In this document: piece after piece, positions 52,972-60,083 of the stretch
How positions within the stretch are numbered: position 1 is the stretch's first letter
How the letters are laid out: each line of letters opens with the position of its first letter
Assembly (NCBI GenBank): GCA_022072085.1
Contig: JAJVII010000008.1
Span: forward strand, 1-64,000
Length of the DNA: 64,000 nucleotides
Reading direction: 5' to 3'
Source of the DNA: Phycisphaerae bacterium
GTDB taxonomy: Bacteria; Planctomycetota; Phycisphaerae; JAJVII01
Translations under genes and position numbers: made by a program
Notes under the pieces: generated by a model
Told to the model about the DNA's origin: nothing
The model's input: the letters and a program-made list of their open reading frames with translations, nothing else
Databases searched by the model: none

Positions 52972-53026
52972 GGGGCGAAGGGGTATAGGGGCGAAGGGGA
53001 TAGGGGGGATAGGGGGGACAGAGGGG
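52972..53026 (+). repeat. G-quadruplex-type tract
   Basis: Seven runs of four to six G (for example 52980-52983, 52988-52991, 52996-52999, 53003-53008, 53012-53017) are separated by three to five bases such as TATA, CGAA and ATA. It fits the quadruplex rule on the plus strand. Confidence 0.6.
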
Positions 53027-53133
53027 GCCACGCGCCGAATTTCTCTCCAGGGAAACCCGTTCTGCCCGTGAAATCCCTGTTCCATCCCCCCCTCCGGGCC
53101 TGCGGAACCCTTCCACAATCGTCCAAAGATTTG

Positions 53134-53162
53134 TTTACAAACCGCCCCGGCCAGACGATAAT
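53134..53162 (+). promoter_or_regulatory. Promoter of the RNA-binding protein gene
   Basis: TTTACA (53134-53139), 17 bases, GATAAT (53157-53162). Confidence 0.5.
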
Positions 53163-53378
53163 ATCGGCGGTTGGCCTGTCGAATGGACCAGTGACGCGTT
53201 CGTCGGTGTCGGTCGGAGGTCGATGTGATCGCCGAGGCATTGTCGGACCGCGAGCCCTGCAGACCAGATCGCCTGTTGCCCACCCTGGCCGTTGTTTCCG
53301 TTCGGAACCCGGCCTCTTTCTCTCCGGCCCGGAAAGCGTATAAGCGGGTCGGTTGCCCCACTTCCCAAAGGAGAAAAC

Positions 53379-53720
53379 ATGGGCAAGAAGTTGTATGTCG
53401 GTAACCTCCCGTACACTACCGACACGGCGGCGCTGGAGCAGTTGTTCGGCAGCCACGGGACCGTTGAAAGCGTCCAGATCATCACCGACCGCGAGACCGG
53501 CCGCAGCAAGGGCTTCGGCTTCGTCGAGATGGGCAGCCAGGAGGAGGCCAACGCCGCCATCCAGGCCCTCAACGGCCAGCAGCACGAAGGCCGGGCCCTC
53601 ACCGTCAACGAAGCCAAGCCGCGCGAAGAGCGTCCGCGTGGCGGCAGCGGCGGCGGCGGGCGCGGCGGCCGGGGCGGATACGGTGGCGGTGGCGGTGGCG
53701 GCGGCGGACGCCGTTTCTAA
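53379..53720 (+). CDS. RRM-type RNA-binding protein with Gly/Arg tail
   Basis: 113 residues from ATG 53379, with AAAGGAG upstream. One RRM domain (1-80): RNP2 is LYVGNL (4-9), RNP1 is KGFGFVEM (about 43-50). Residues 85-113 are an RGG-like tail (repeats of GGGR and GG), which binds RNA and DNA structures. Such proteins are common in planctomycetes and cyanobacteria and probably act as RNA chaperones, sometimes cold-induced. It follows a long leader and has its own terminator. RGG tails are known to bind quadruplexes, and a G-rich tract lies 350 bases upstream. Confidence 0.92.
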   Translation: MGKKLYVGNLPYTTDTAALEQLFGSHGTVESVQIITDRETGRSKGFGFVEMGSQEEANAAIQALNGQQHEGRALTVNEAKPREERPRGGSGGGGRGGRGGYGGGGGGGGGRRF

Positions 53721-53754
53721 GTCCACCCACCGGACTTCGTAACGCTGAATGACA

Positions 53755-53789
53755 AGGGCCGGAGGCGATCCCCGATCGTTTCCGGCCCT
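53755..53789 (+). terminator. Terminator of the RNA-binding protein gene
   Basis: Arms AGGGCCGGA (53755-53763) and TCCGGCCCT (53781-53789), with a second GATC pairing inside, followed by CTCGTTTTCTC. Confidence 0.7.
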
Positions 53790-53946
53790 CTCGTTTTCTC
53801 GTCCCAGCCGCCCGCTGCTGGTTTCCCCCATTCAAGAGGCCCCGAGGAATAACCCAACCGCCCCCGGACTCTGGCCGAATAGAATGCCCGGGTTTCCATT
53901 TGTGCTTGACGGGGCCGAGGGCCAGTCGTATCGTCGCTCTGCCCGT

Positions 53947-53974
53947 CTGACAGTTTGACTCGGCCGCCTACAAT
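53947..53974 (+). promoter_or_regulatory. Promoter of the lipoprotein hydrolase gene
   Basis: CTGACA (53947-53952), 16 bases, TACAAT (53969-53974), 33 bases before the GTG start. Confidence 0.5.
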
Positions 53975-54006
53975 GTCGTGAAGGCCCGGGGATTCCGGAG
54001 GTCGCC

Positions 54007-54999
54007 GTGACCGTTTCGCGGACCATCCTGTTGACCGTCCTGGCCGGCTGCCTGCTGGCAGCCGCGGGCGGATGCTCCGCGCCGGTCAAGCTGCGCAACA
54101 ACGACGCCGAGACCTACGGCAAGGTCTACTACCTCGACGGGGTCGGCTGCTACGGGTTCGGAAAACACACCGTGCCCCAGGGCTTCCGCGACGCCGGGTA
54201 TCGCGGCGACGTGGAGTACTGGAGCTGGTCGGCCACCGGCACCCCCTTCGACCAGGTCGGCGGGCCCTTCATCCGTTCCAAGGGCAAGGACCTGGCTGAG
54301 TTGATCGTGCTCTACAAGGAGACCTACCCGCAACGGCCGGTCTCGCTGATCGGGCTGTCCGGCGGGACCGGCGTGGTCGTCTTCGCCTGCGAGCAGTTGC
54401 CCGAGGGCGTCAGCGTGGACGAGGTCGTGCTGATCGCCTCCAGCGTCTCCAGCCGCCACGATCTGACGCCCGCCCTGCGGCACATCCGCGGGAATATCAC
54501 GCTGTTCGAGACCAGCGGCGATTTGGCCCTGGGCGTCGGGGCCCGCATGCTGGGCAACATCGACGGCGAGTTCGGCACGCCCGCGGGGCTGGTCGGCTTC
54601 TCGCTGCCCGACCGCCAGCTCTCCGACGAGGAGCGCAGCCTGTACCAGCGGGTGATCAACGTGCCCTACGCGCCGTCGTTCGCGGCGCTGGGGTTCACGG
54701 GCAATCACACGTCGGCAGTCGACAGCCCGCTGTTCATCAAGACCAAGATCGCCCCGCTGATTCTGCCCTACCGCGCCAGCCCCGGCACGGAGGGCCGGCC
54801 CCCCGGCCCGATCGACGTCGACCTGGGCGCCGACGGCGCCCCTCAAGCTGGCACACAGGCCAACGCAAACGGGGACTTCAACTCGCCGCGCAGCCGCGCC
54901 GACCGCGAAGCCGCCGTCCACACGACGCCCGCCGCCGAAGCGCCGGGCCCCCCCGCCGGCGACCTGATCTGGTGGCCCCAGACGGAGACCCATCGCTAG
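54007..54999 (+). CDS. Lipoprotein with alpha/beta-hydrolase-like fold
   Basis: 330 residues from GTG 54007, with GGAGG seven bases upstream. Lipobox LAAAGGC (Cys23). SLIGLSGGTGVV has a GxSxG-type elbow with Ser118, and GFTGNHTSAV near residue 240 could supply the His; an Asp partner may be in LFETSGDLALG. This suggests a membrane-attached esterase or lipase-like enzyme, but the Gly-rich elbow is GLSGG instead of GHSxG. The last 70 residues are Pro/Ala-rich. Substrate unknown. A single gene with its own promoter. Confidence 0.65.
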   Translation: MTVSRTILLTVLAGCLLAAAGGCSAPVKLRNNDAETYGKVYYLDGVGCYGFGKHTVPQGFRDAGYRGDVEYWSWSATGTPFDQVGGPFIRSKGKDLAELIVLYKETYPQRPVSLIGLSGGTGVVVFACEQLPEGVSVDEVVLIASSVSSRHDLTPALRHIRGNITLFETSGDLALGVGARMLGNIDGEFGTPAGLVGFSLPDRQLSDEERSLYQRVINVPYAPSFAALGFTGNHTSAVDSPLFIKTKIAPLILPYRASPGTEGRPPGPIDVDLGADGAPQAGTQANANGDFNSPRSRADREAAVHTTPAAEAPGPPAGDLIWWPQTETHR

Positions 55000-55076
55000 G
55001 CCGCTTCACCTGATTGCATCAGTTCCCCGTCCGCGCGTTTAGAGCGACTTGACAAATGCCGTGACGAGTCATGCCG

Positions 55077-55296
55077 CCCGCGCTCCCTGACGGTCGCGGC
55101 TATTGAGACCTGCAAAAGAAATCTGCATTCACCACAGAGGACACCGAGATCACAGAGGAGGTCAGAAGCGTCAAGAAATGCCTGAAATCAAGAATTTCTT
55201 GATACTCCCGACTCTGTGCTCTCTGTGTTCTCTGTGGTGAAGATTGCTTCTACAGGATTCAGTAAACGTTTAGCCGCGACCGTCAGGGAGCGCGGG
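55077..55296. repeat. Perfect 26-bp inverted repeat pair enclosing a dispersed element
   Basis: 55077-55102 and 55271-55296 are exact reverse complements (starting CCCGCGCTCCCTGACGG). They flank the 164-bp element, which suggests that the element entered an older hairpin or that the outer repeat is part of a composite unit. Confidence 0.8.
55101..55264. repeat. 164-bp palindromic dispersed element, copy 1
   Basis: It matches 63826-63989 with two mismatches in 164. Arms beginning TTCACCACAGAG (55128-55139) and ending CTCTGTGGTGAA (55230-55241) continue for about 30 bases. A central hairpin has TCAAGAAAT (55171-55179) and ATTTCTTGA (55194-55202). It is AT-richer than its surroundings. It looks like a miniature inverted-repeat element. 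Confidence 0.9.
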
Positions 55297-55465
55297 CACA
55301 GCATTCACGGGACGCGTCACTCCACTCTTGCATCGCCCAGCAACTTCTCCCCTCCCTCCTTCCGCATCTCCCGCGCAAACTCGCCCTGCGATACGTTGCA
55401 ACCCGCCCCGCAGCAGGTTATCCTCTTCCTCGAATCCACTCAGCTACCGGACAGGGAGGAACCCG

Positions 55466-56062
55466 ATGGCCGACCCCACGCCCGCACCCGACAATCCGCA
55501 GCCGCCCAGCAACCCGCTGACCGACGCCGCCCGGAAGAACGCATCCGACGACTACTTCGATGACGAGCACGTCATCTGGCAGGACAGGACGCACTACAAG
55601 TCCTTCCTCGGTCGGTGGCTGCTCTACGTCGTCTTCGCAGTCGTCGTGCTCGTGGTCTACCTCCGTTTCGGGCGGCCGGACGACAGCCCGAAGTTGGCGG
55701 CCTTCTTCCATTGGACCGCCCTGCTGCTGCTGATCCTGCCGGCCCTCTGGCTCACCGGCCGCATGCTCTACGCCCGCTGGGCGACGCGATTCCGCCTAAC
55801 GGCCCAGCGGCTGTTCATCGACCGCGGCCTGCTGACCCGCACGACCGACCAGCTCGAGCTGATCCGCGTGGACGACATCAGCGTCCGCCAGACGCTGATC
55901 GACCGGCTGGTCGGCCTGGGCACGGTGATCGTCCGCTCAACCGACGCGACCGATCCGGCGCTGTACATCCGCGGCATCCCCGAGCCGGAGAAACTGGCCG
56001 AGCACGTCCGCGAGCGCATGCGCAAACTCCGCGGCCGCGGCCTGTACGTCGAGAGCCTGTGA
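55466..56062 (+). CDS. Membrane protein with bacterial PH-like domain
   Basis: 198 residues from ATG 55466, with GGGAGGA upstream. A Pro-rich start is followed by two membrane helices (about 50-68 and 78-100), then a PH-like domain (FRLTAQRLFIDRGLLTRTTDQLELIRVDDISVRQTLIDRLVGLGTVIV) of the DUF304/bPH2 type. These domains occur in pairs and probably bind lipids or proteins at the membrane. The stop overlaps the start of the next gene by one base (TGATG), and the two are likely partners. Confidence 0.75.
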   Translation: MADPTPAPDNPQPPSNPLTDAARKNASDDYFDDEHVIWQDRTHYKSFLGRWLLYVVFAVVVLVVYLRFGRPDDSPKLAAFFHWTALLLLILPALWLTGRMLYARWATRFRLTAQRLFIDRGLLTRTTDQLELIRVDDISVRQTLIDRLVGLGTVIVRSTDATDPALYIRGIPEPEKLAEHVRERMRKLRGRGLYVESL

Positions 56063-56700
56063 TGGCCGATCACGACCTGCCGCTCCCGGCAATGGAAGCG
56101 TCGGACGCCCCGGCGGCTCCCGCCCGGCGTCTTGTCGACATCAGCTATCCCGACCTCCGCGTCGATCGGGAACGGGGAATGCTGACCGCTCGCGAGCACA
56201 CCGCCGCCAACCGGACGATCGCAACCGGGCTGGCCGTGTTCGGCACGGCCCTGCTCCTGACCGGATGGGCCGCCCGCCTGGCTGACGTGCTCCACCTCGG
56301 CGTCGGGCTGATCGCGTTGGCCGCCGCGGTCAGGTTCTGGGGTTTCATCAACGATGTCGTCCGCTGTCGGCTGGACATCAAGACCGGCCAAGCCGTCCTG
56401 CGGCCGCGCGGTCTGGGCAGGCTGGTCCGACTGCCGCTGGAGCAGATCGCGGCGGTGCAGGTGCTCCCGGCGGGCCTGGGCCCCAGCCGCCATCGCAGCC
56501 GCGGCTGGTATTGGGGAGTGCGAATCGCTCCGCCCCATGTGCCGATGCTCCAACTCAACTTCATTCTCGCCGACGGCACGCGGCTGAACCTGATGCACTC
56601 GGAGTTCGGCGTCAGCGTGCGCCAGACAGCGAACGAAATCGCCGACTTCCTGCAAGTCCCCCTGCACGACCCGATCGAAGAAACCGACGACGAGCAGTGA
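56062..56700 (+). CDS. Second membrane protein, probably PH-like
   Basis: 212 residues. Two membrane helices (about 52-72 and 76-95) are followed by a beta-rich part (CRLDIKTGQAVLRPRGLGRLVRLPLEQIAAVQVLPAG, MLQLNFILADGTRLNLMHSEF) that resembles the bPH fold. It ends in an acidic tail. Translation is coupled to the PH-like gene before it by a one-base overlap, so the two may form one complex. No enzymatic motif is present. Confidence 0.65.
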   Translation: MADHDLPLPAMEASDAPAAPARRLVDISYPDLRVDRERGMLTAREHTAANRTIATGLAVFGTALLLTGWAARLADVLHLGVGLIALAAAVRFWGFINDVVRCRLDIKTGQAVLRPRGLGRLVRLPLEQIAAVQVLPAGLGPSRHRSRGWYWGVRIAPPHVPMLQLNFILADGTRLNLMHSEFGVSVRQTANEIADFLQVPLHDPIEETDDEQ

Positions 56701-56769
56701 CAGCGGCGGCCTGGCACTATTACTTGCTGGCACTGCCCGGGCGAGCGGGCGGCGTGTGAGGCGAGGCGG

Positions 56770-57468
56770 CTACTGGACCGGCAGCGCGGGCGCCGGGCGG
56801 GCCAGTTCGTCGCGATAGATGCGGGCGATTTCCTTGCGAAGTTCGTTGCGGACGCTCAGGTTGGCTTCGACCAGGGGGCCCTTCTCCTTCACCGTCCGGT
56901 CCCAGTAGTCGCCGAACGACTTGTAGATCAGGTCGCGCTGATGCCAGTCGCCCTTGGCGATCAGGCTTCGCCCGTTGGCCAGCCACGCCAGCCAATCGAC
57001 CGCGTCGTCCGCGTCGGCCCGCGGGTCCAGCAGCACGTAGGCAATCGATTCGTCGGCGGCGTCGGGCACGTCCAGCCGCGTCAGCCGCTGCGGGTTGGCG
57101 AAGACGATCCGATAGCCATAGCCCGGACGGATGGCCATGAACCGCGAACGCTCGCTGACGTTGACGGCGATCATGGTCACACCGGTGTTCAGGCCCGGGC
57201 GGAACTCGCGGTTGTCCGGCGTGATCATCCCGCCGCGAAGGCCGGTCAGCGTGTCGGCGGCCGGGACCTGCTGCTCGAAGCCCGCGGTGACCGGCGAGTC
57301 GCTGGCGACTTTTTCGATCCACTCCAGGAGCAGGACATTCTCGACGGGCTTGTCGGTGACGGTGTCGTAGAACTGCCATGTGCGGATGGGCGAGGCGTGC
57401 ATCGTGCACCCGCCCGCCAACACCAGCGCCACCGCCGCCGCGATCGAGAATGGGAGGTATCTGGCCAT
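56770..57468 (-). CDS. Lipoprotein of unknown function
   Basis: 232 residues from ATG 57468, with GAAAGG upstream. Lipobox VLAGGC (Cys21). The mature part is mixed alpha/beta with WIEKVASDSPVTAGFEQQVP, DWLAWLANGRSLIAKGDWHQRDLIYKSFGDYWDRTV and a Pro/Ala end. It is not recognised. It is probably attached to a cell-envelope membrane. Confidence 0.6.
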   Translation of the reverse strand: MARYLPFSIAAAVALVLAGGCTMHASPIRTWQFYDTVTDKPVENVLLLEWIEKVASDSPVTAGFEQQVPAADTLTGLRGGMITPDNREFRPGLNTGVTMIAVNVSERSRFMAIRPGYGYRIVFANPQRLTRLDVPDAADESIAYVLLDPRADADDAVDWLAWLANGRSLIAKGDWHQRDLIYKSFGDYWDRTVKEKGPLVEANLSVRNELRKEIARIYRDELARPAPALPVQ

Positions 57469-57626
57469 GACCGGCCTTTCGGAAGGAGGAGCCGACGCCA
57501 TTCAGCATACCCCGGCCCCCGGGTGAATCAAGGGCGCCGCGGCAGGGGCGTCAGGAGAATCGCCTGCTCGCAGCGGGGATGGATCCCCGTCGCAGGCGAC
57601 GGGGCTTGGCCGAGGACCAAGTGGCC

Positions 57627-57666
57627 TGTAATCGCCTGTATTGGCCTGTATTGGCCTGTATCTGGA
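57627..57666 (+). repeat. Four decamer repeats, cluster 1
   Basis: TGTAATCGCC, TGTATTGGCC, TGTATTGGCC and TGTATCTGGA lie in direct succession with an exact ten-base period, so that they face the same side of the helix. Confidence 0.6.
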
Positions 57667-57827
57667 GAGGCCCCTGCGAAAGAGTGGGTTGCGCCCTCCC
57701 GGCCGTTGCCCGGCCAAGGCCCGGCCGTTGCCCTCAGACGCAATCGGCCGGCGCACCCCTACTCCGGGTCGACCTCGCCCGGCCGGATGCGGCCAATCGC
57801 CTCTGGCCGCCTCGGCCGGCCGAGCTC

Positions 57828-57857
57828 TGTATTGGCATGTATTGGCCCGTATCCGCG
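57828..57857 (+). repeat. Decamer repeats, cluster 2
   Basis: TGTATTGGCA, TGTATTGGCC and CGTATCCGCG follow one another 160 bases after cluster 1, just past the stop of the thioesterase gene. Confidence 0.6.
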
Positions 57858-57875
57858 TCGCTCGACGGCCGGCGG

Positions 57876-58292
57876 TCAGGGCAGGTGCGGGGCCACGTCC
57901 TCGGGGATCGCGATGACCTGGCCGTCTCGGCCGACGCAGGCCAGCGTCGTCTGGGCGGTGCAGATCAGGCGGCCGTCCTCGACGCGGACCAATTCGTAGC
58001 TGTGGTCGATTCGGCTGCGCGTGACGCGGTCGATCCGCGTGACCAGGCGAAGCTCATCGTCGTAGTGCGCGGGCTGGCGATATTGGCAGGCGGCCTTGAA
58101 GACGACGAACAGCACGCCGCGGATTTCGAGATCGCGGTATCGGAAGCCGGCCTGTCGGAGCAGTTCCGTTCGGCCCATCTCGAAAAAGACGAAATAGCGG
58201 CTGTGGTGCAGCACGCCCATCGGGTCGGTCTCGGCGTAGCGGACGCGGAAGGTGATCTCGCACTGCTGGGGGGCGACAGGCTGGCCGGTCAT
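57876..58292 (-). CDS. YbgC-type acyl-CoA thioesterase
   Basis: 138 residues from ATG 58292, with GGAGG upstream; an upstream frame extends into repeats and is not used. Hot-dog fold with FRVRYAETDPMGVLHHSRYFVFFEMGRTELLR, containing the catalytic Asp and His of 4HBT/YbgC enzymes (YaETDpMGvvhH). It hydrolyses short acyl-CoA thioesters in the cytoplasm; YbgC is often linked to the Tol-Pal envelope system, not seen here. Confidence 0.9.
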   Translation of the reverse strand: MTGQPVAPQQCEITFRVRYAETDPMGVLHHSRYFVFFEMGRTELLRQAGFRYRDLEIRGVLFVVFKAACQYRQPAHYDDELRLVTRIDRVTRSRIDHSYELVRVEDGRLICTAQTTLACVGRDGQVIAIPEDVAPHLP

Positions 58293-58340
58293 AAGGTTCC
58301 TCCGTGACAAGAGATATACCAGAGGCGGGGGCGGGGGGAA

Positions 58341-58481
58341 ATGTCGAATGTCGAATTCCGAATGTCGAATCAATGGCGAAACCTCAATGACGAATGCCCG
58401 AGCCGGCGACACCCCGGGGCTCATTGGGGTTTCGGCATTCGTCATTCATTTGACATTCGACATTCGTCATTCGACATTGCC
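58341..58481. repeat. GTCGAAT/ATTCGAC inverted repeat cluster
   Basis: Repeats of ATGTCGAAT and CGAATGTCGAAT on the left (58341-58398) face TCATTCGACATTCG-type repeats on the right (58434-58481), so the strand can fold into a long hairpin. A related cluster is at 59956-60071. Confidence 0.7.
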
Positions 58482-58512
58482 CAGCCCCCCCTTCCGGGGC
58501 CGGAAATTCCCC

Positions 58513-58540
58513 TTGCTTCACCGGTGAAAGATGCCATACT
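58513..58540 (+). promoter_or_regulatory. Possible promoter of rpsU
   Basis: TTGCTT (58513-58518), 16 bases, CATACT (58535-58540). Confidence 0.35.
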
Positions 58541-58646
58541 GTATGACTTGGCCGGGGTTGAGGCTTCGGCGCGGAGCAGACGTAACTGGTGCGTCCATTG
58601 GCAATTACCCCCGCAAGGCAAACAACGGAACTGAGGTTGAGGGTCG

Positions 58647-58835
58647 ATGATCAAAGTCAAGTCACGCGGTAACGAGTCGATCGAGCAGTTGCTCCGCCGG
58701 TTCAAGAAGCTGTGCGAGAAGGAAGGCCTCACCAAGGACATCAAGAAGCACGCCTACTATGAGAAGCCCTCTGAACGCCGCCGCCGTCGGCAGCGTAAGA
58801 GTCAGAAGCGGGCTTCCCAGGTCATGGGCTCCTGA
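58647..58835 (+). CDS. rpsU: 30S ribosomal protein bS21
   Basis: 62 residues, normal length. The N-terminal MIKVKSRGNESIEQLLRRFKK and the basic C-terminal RRRRRQRKSQKRA are typical of S21, which joins the 30S subunit near the anti-Shine-Dalgarno end of 16S rRNA and helps start translation. Between repeat-rich gaps, with no neighbour in the same operon. Confidence 0.93.
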   Translation: MIKVKSRGNESIEQLLRRFKKLCEKEGLTKDIKKHAYYEKPSERRRRRQRKSQKRASQVMGS

Positions 58836-58911
58836 CGGGGCCCGGGGGGCCAGCCAACAGGCCATGGACCGGATGACCGGAGCCGGTGGCGCGTTCCATT
58901 TTGGATTTCGG

Positions 58912-59011
58912 ATTGCAGATTTCAGATTGAAGGCCCAAACGGGACGGGCCCGCGGCCTTATCCCTCGCGCGGCGGATTCCCTTTCCGCGCTTCCAATCTG
59001 AAATCCGCAAT
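58912..59011. repeat. Inverted repeat before the ABC transporter gene
   Basis: Arms at 58912-58932 (ATTGCAGATTTCAGATTGAAG type) and 58990-59011 pair with about two mismatches; further ATCTGAAAT copies follow at 59013-59026. The hairpin lies 35 bases before the ABC ATPase start. Confidence 0.65.
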
Positions 59012-59046
59012 CTAGAATCTGAAATCAGAATCTCCGGAGGCTTGCC

Positions 59047-59943
59047 GTGGCCAGTCATCCCCCGCCCGCCGTCGTCGCCGAGAACCTCACCAAAATCTAT
59101 CGCGACTTCTGGGGCCGCCCCAAGGTCTTCGCTTTGGACGGGCTGAACCTCCAGCTCGAGAAGGGCGAGGTGTTCGGCCTGCTCGGGCCCAACGGCTCGG
59201 GGAAGTCCACCACCATCAAGCTGCTGCTGGGGCTGATCTTCCCCTCCCGCGGCAGCGCCACCGTGCTCGGCCGCCGAGCCGGCGACGTGCGGGCGGCTGA
59301 GGGCATCGGCTTCCTGCCCGAGGAGTCCTATCTCTACCGCTTCCTCAACGCCGAAGAGACGCTCGACTTCTACGGGCGGCTGTTCCGCATCCCGCGATCC
59401 AGCCGCAAGCGGCGAATCCACGAACTGCTCGACCTGGTCGGCCTGGACGCGAAGGCCCGCAAACGTTCGCTGCGCGAATACTCCAAGGGCATGAGCCGCC
59501 GCATCGGCCTAGCCCAGGCGCTCATCAACGACCCCGAACTGATCCTGCTGGACGAGCCGACGACCGGACTGGACCCCATCGGCACGCGCGAGATGAAGGA
59601 CCTGATCCTGCTGCTGAAGGAACAGGGCAAGACCGTCCTGCTGTGCAGCCACCTGCTGGCCGACGTGCAGGACGTCTGCGACCGGATCGTGATCCTCTTC
59701 CGCGGCAAACAACTCCGGCTCGGCCGCGTAAAGGAACTGCTGGAGGACCGCGACATCACCCAGCTCCAGGTCCGCGGGCTGTCGGGCCACCTGCGCAAGA
59801 GCCTGGAGGAGATGATCGCCAAGGACGCCAAGGCCGAGTTGGTCGATGTCTCCCACCCGACCAGCACGCTGGAGGAGCTGTTCCTGCGGGTGATCCGCGA
59901 GCAGACCGGCGTCACCGACGAGACCTCGCGGCAGGTCGGGTGA
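59047..59943 (+). CDS. ABC transporter ATPase subunit
   Basis: 298 residues from GTG 59047, with CCGGAGG upstream. Walker [11 protein letters not shown] (about 50), signature [15 protein letters not shown], Walker [14 protein letters not shown] and the switch His in LCSHLL are all intact. A C-terminal extension of about 80 residues is of the DUF4162 type found in the CcmA/NatA-like group. It powers the permease encoded next. Between them lies a repeat cluster of about 120 bases. Confidence 0.92.
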   Translation: MASHPPPAVVAENLTKIYRDFWGRPKVFALDGLNLQLEKGEVFGLLGPNGSGKSTTIKLLLGLIFPSRGSATVLGRRAGDVRAAEGIGFLPEESYLYRFLNAEETLDFYGRLFRIPRSSRKRRIHELLDLVGLDAKARKRSLREYSKGMSRRIGLAQALINDPELILLDEPTTGLDPIGTREMKDLILLLKEQGKTVLLCSHLLADVQDVCDRIVILFRGKQLRLGRVKELLEDRDITQLQVRGLSGHLRKSLEEMIAKDAKAELVDVSHPTSTLEELFLRVIREQTGVTDETSRQVG

Positions 59944-59955
59944 GCGGAAAGGAAA

Positions 59956-60071
59956 CGTCGAGTGTCGAATGTCGAATGACCAGCCGAAGCGCGTGAGCTG
60001 ATCGGCGATCCAACATTCGTCATTCGGAATTCGTCATTCGTCATTGATTCGACATTCGACATTCGACATTG
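59956..60071. repeat. GTCGAAT/ATTCGAC repeat cluster between ABC genes
   Basis: GTGTCGAATGTCGAATGAC on the left faces many CATTCGTCATTCG and GACATTCGACATTCG units on the right. It fills the gap between the ATPase and permease genes and is the same family as 58341-58481. Confidence 0.7.
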
Positions 60072-60083
60072 CCCCGGTGCCCC

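Larger units (their letters stand above)
52825..53378. other. Intergenic region between divergent dehydrogenase and RNA-binding genes
   Basis: About 550 bases. It contains a run of G tracts (52972-53026), a promoter candidate at 53134-53162 and then an untranslated leader of roughly 210 bases before the RNA-binding protein. A long leader is common for cold-shock-type RNA-binding genes. No gene was found in it. Confidence 0.5.
55000..55465. other. Intergenic region occupied by nested repeats
   Basis: 466 bases without a gene. The middle is filled by a 26-bp inverted repeat pair that encloses a 164-bp dispersed element (both listed separately). The rest has no feature beyond the ribosome site of the next gene. 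Confidence 0.6.
57469..57875. other. Intergenic region with decamer repeats
   Basis: About 400 bases between two minus-strand genes. It holds two clusters of a TGTATTGGCC-type decamer (listed separately) and otherwise GC-rich sequence with no gene. Confidence 0.5.

Noticed and set aside
53749-54101. Short open frames on both strands between the RNA-binding and lipoprotein genes
   Set aside because: No ribosome site or conserved pattern; the region is better explained by a terminator and a promoter.
57627-57857. Decamer repeats considered as a CRISPR array
   Set aside because: The units are ten bases with no spacers of constant length, and there are no cas genes.
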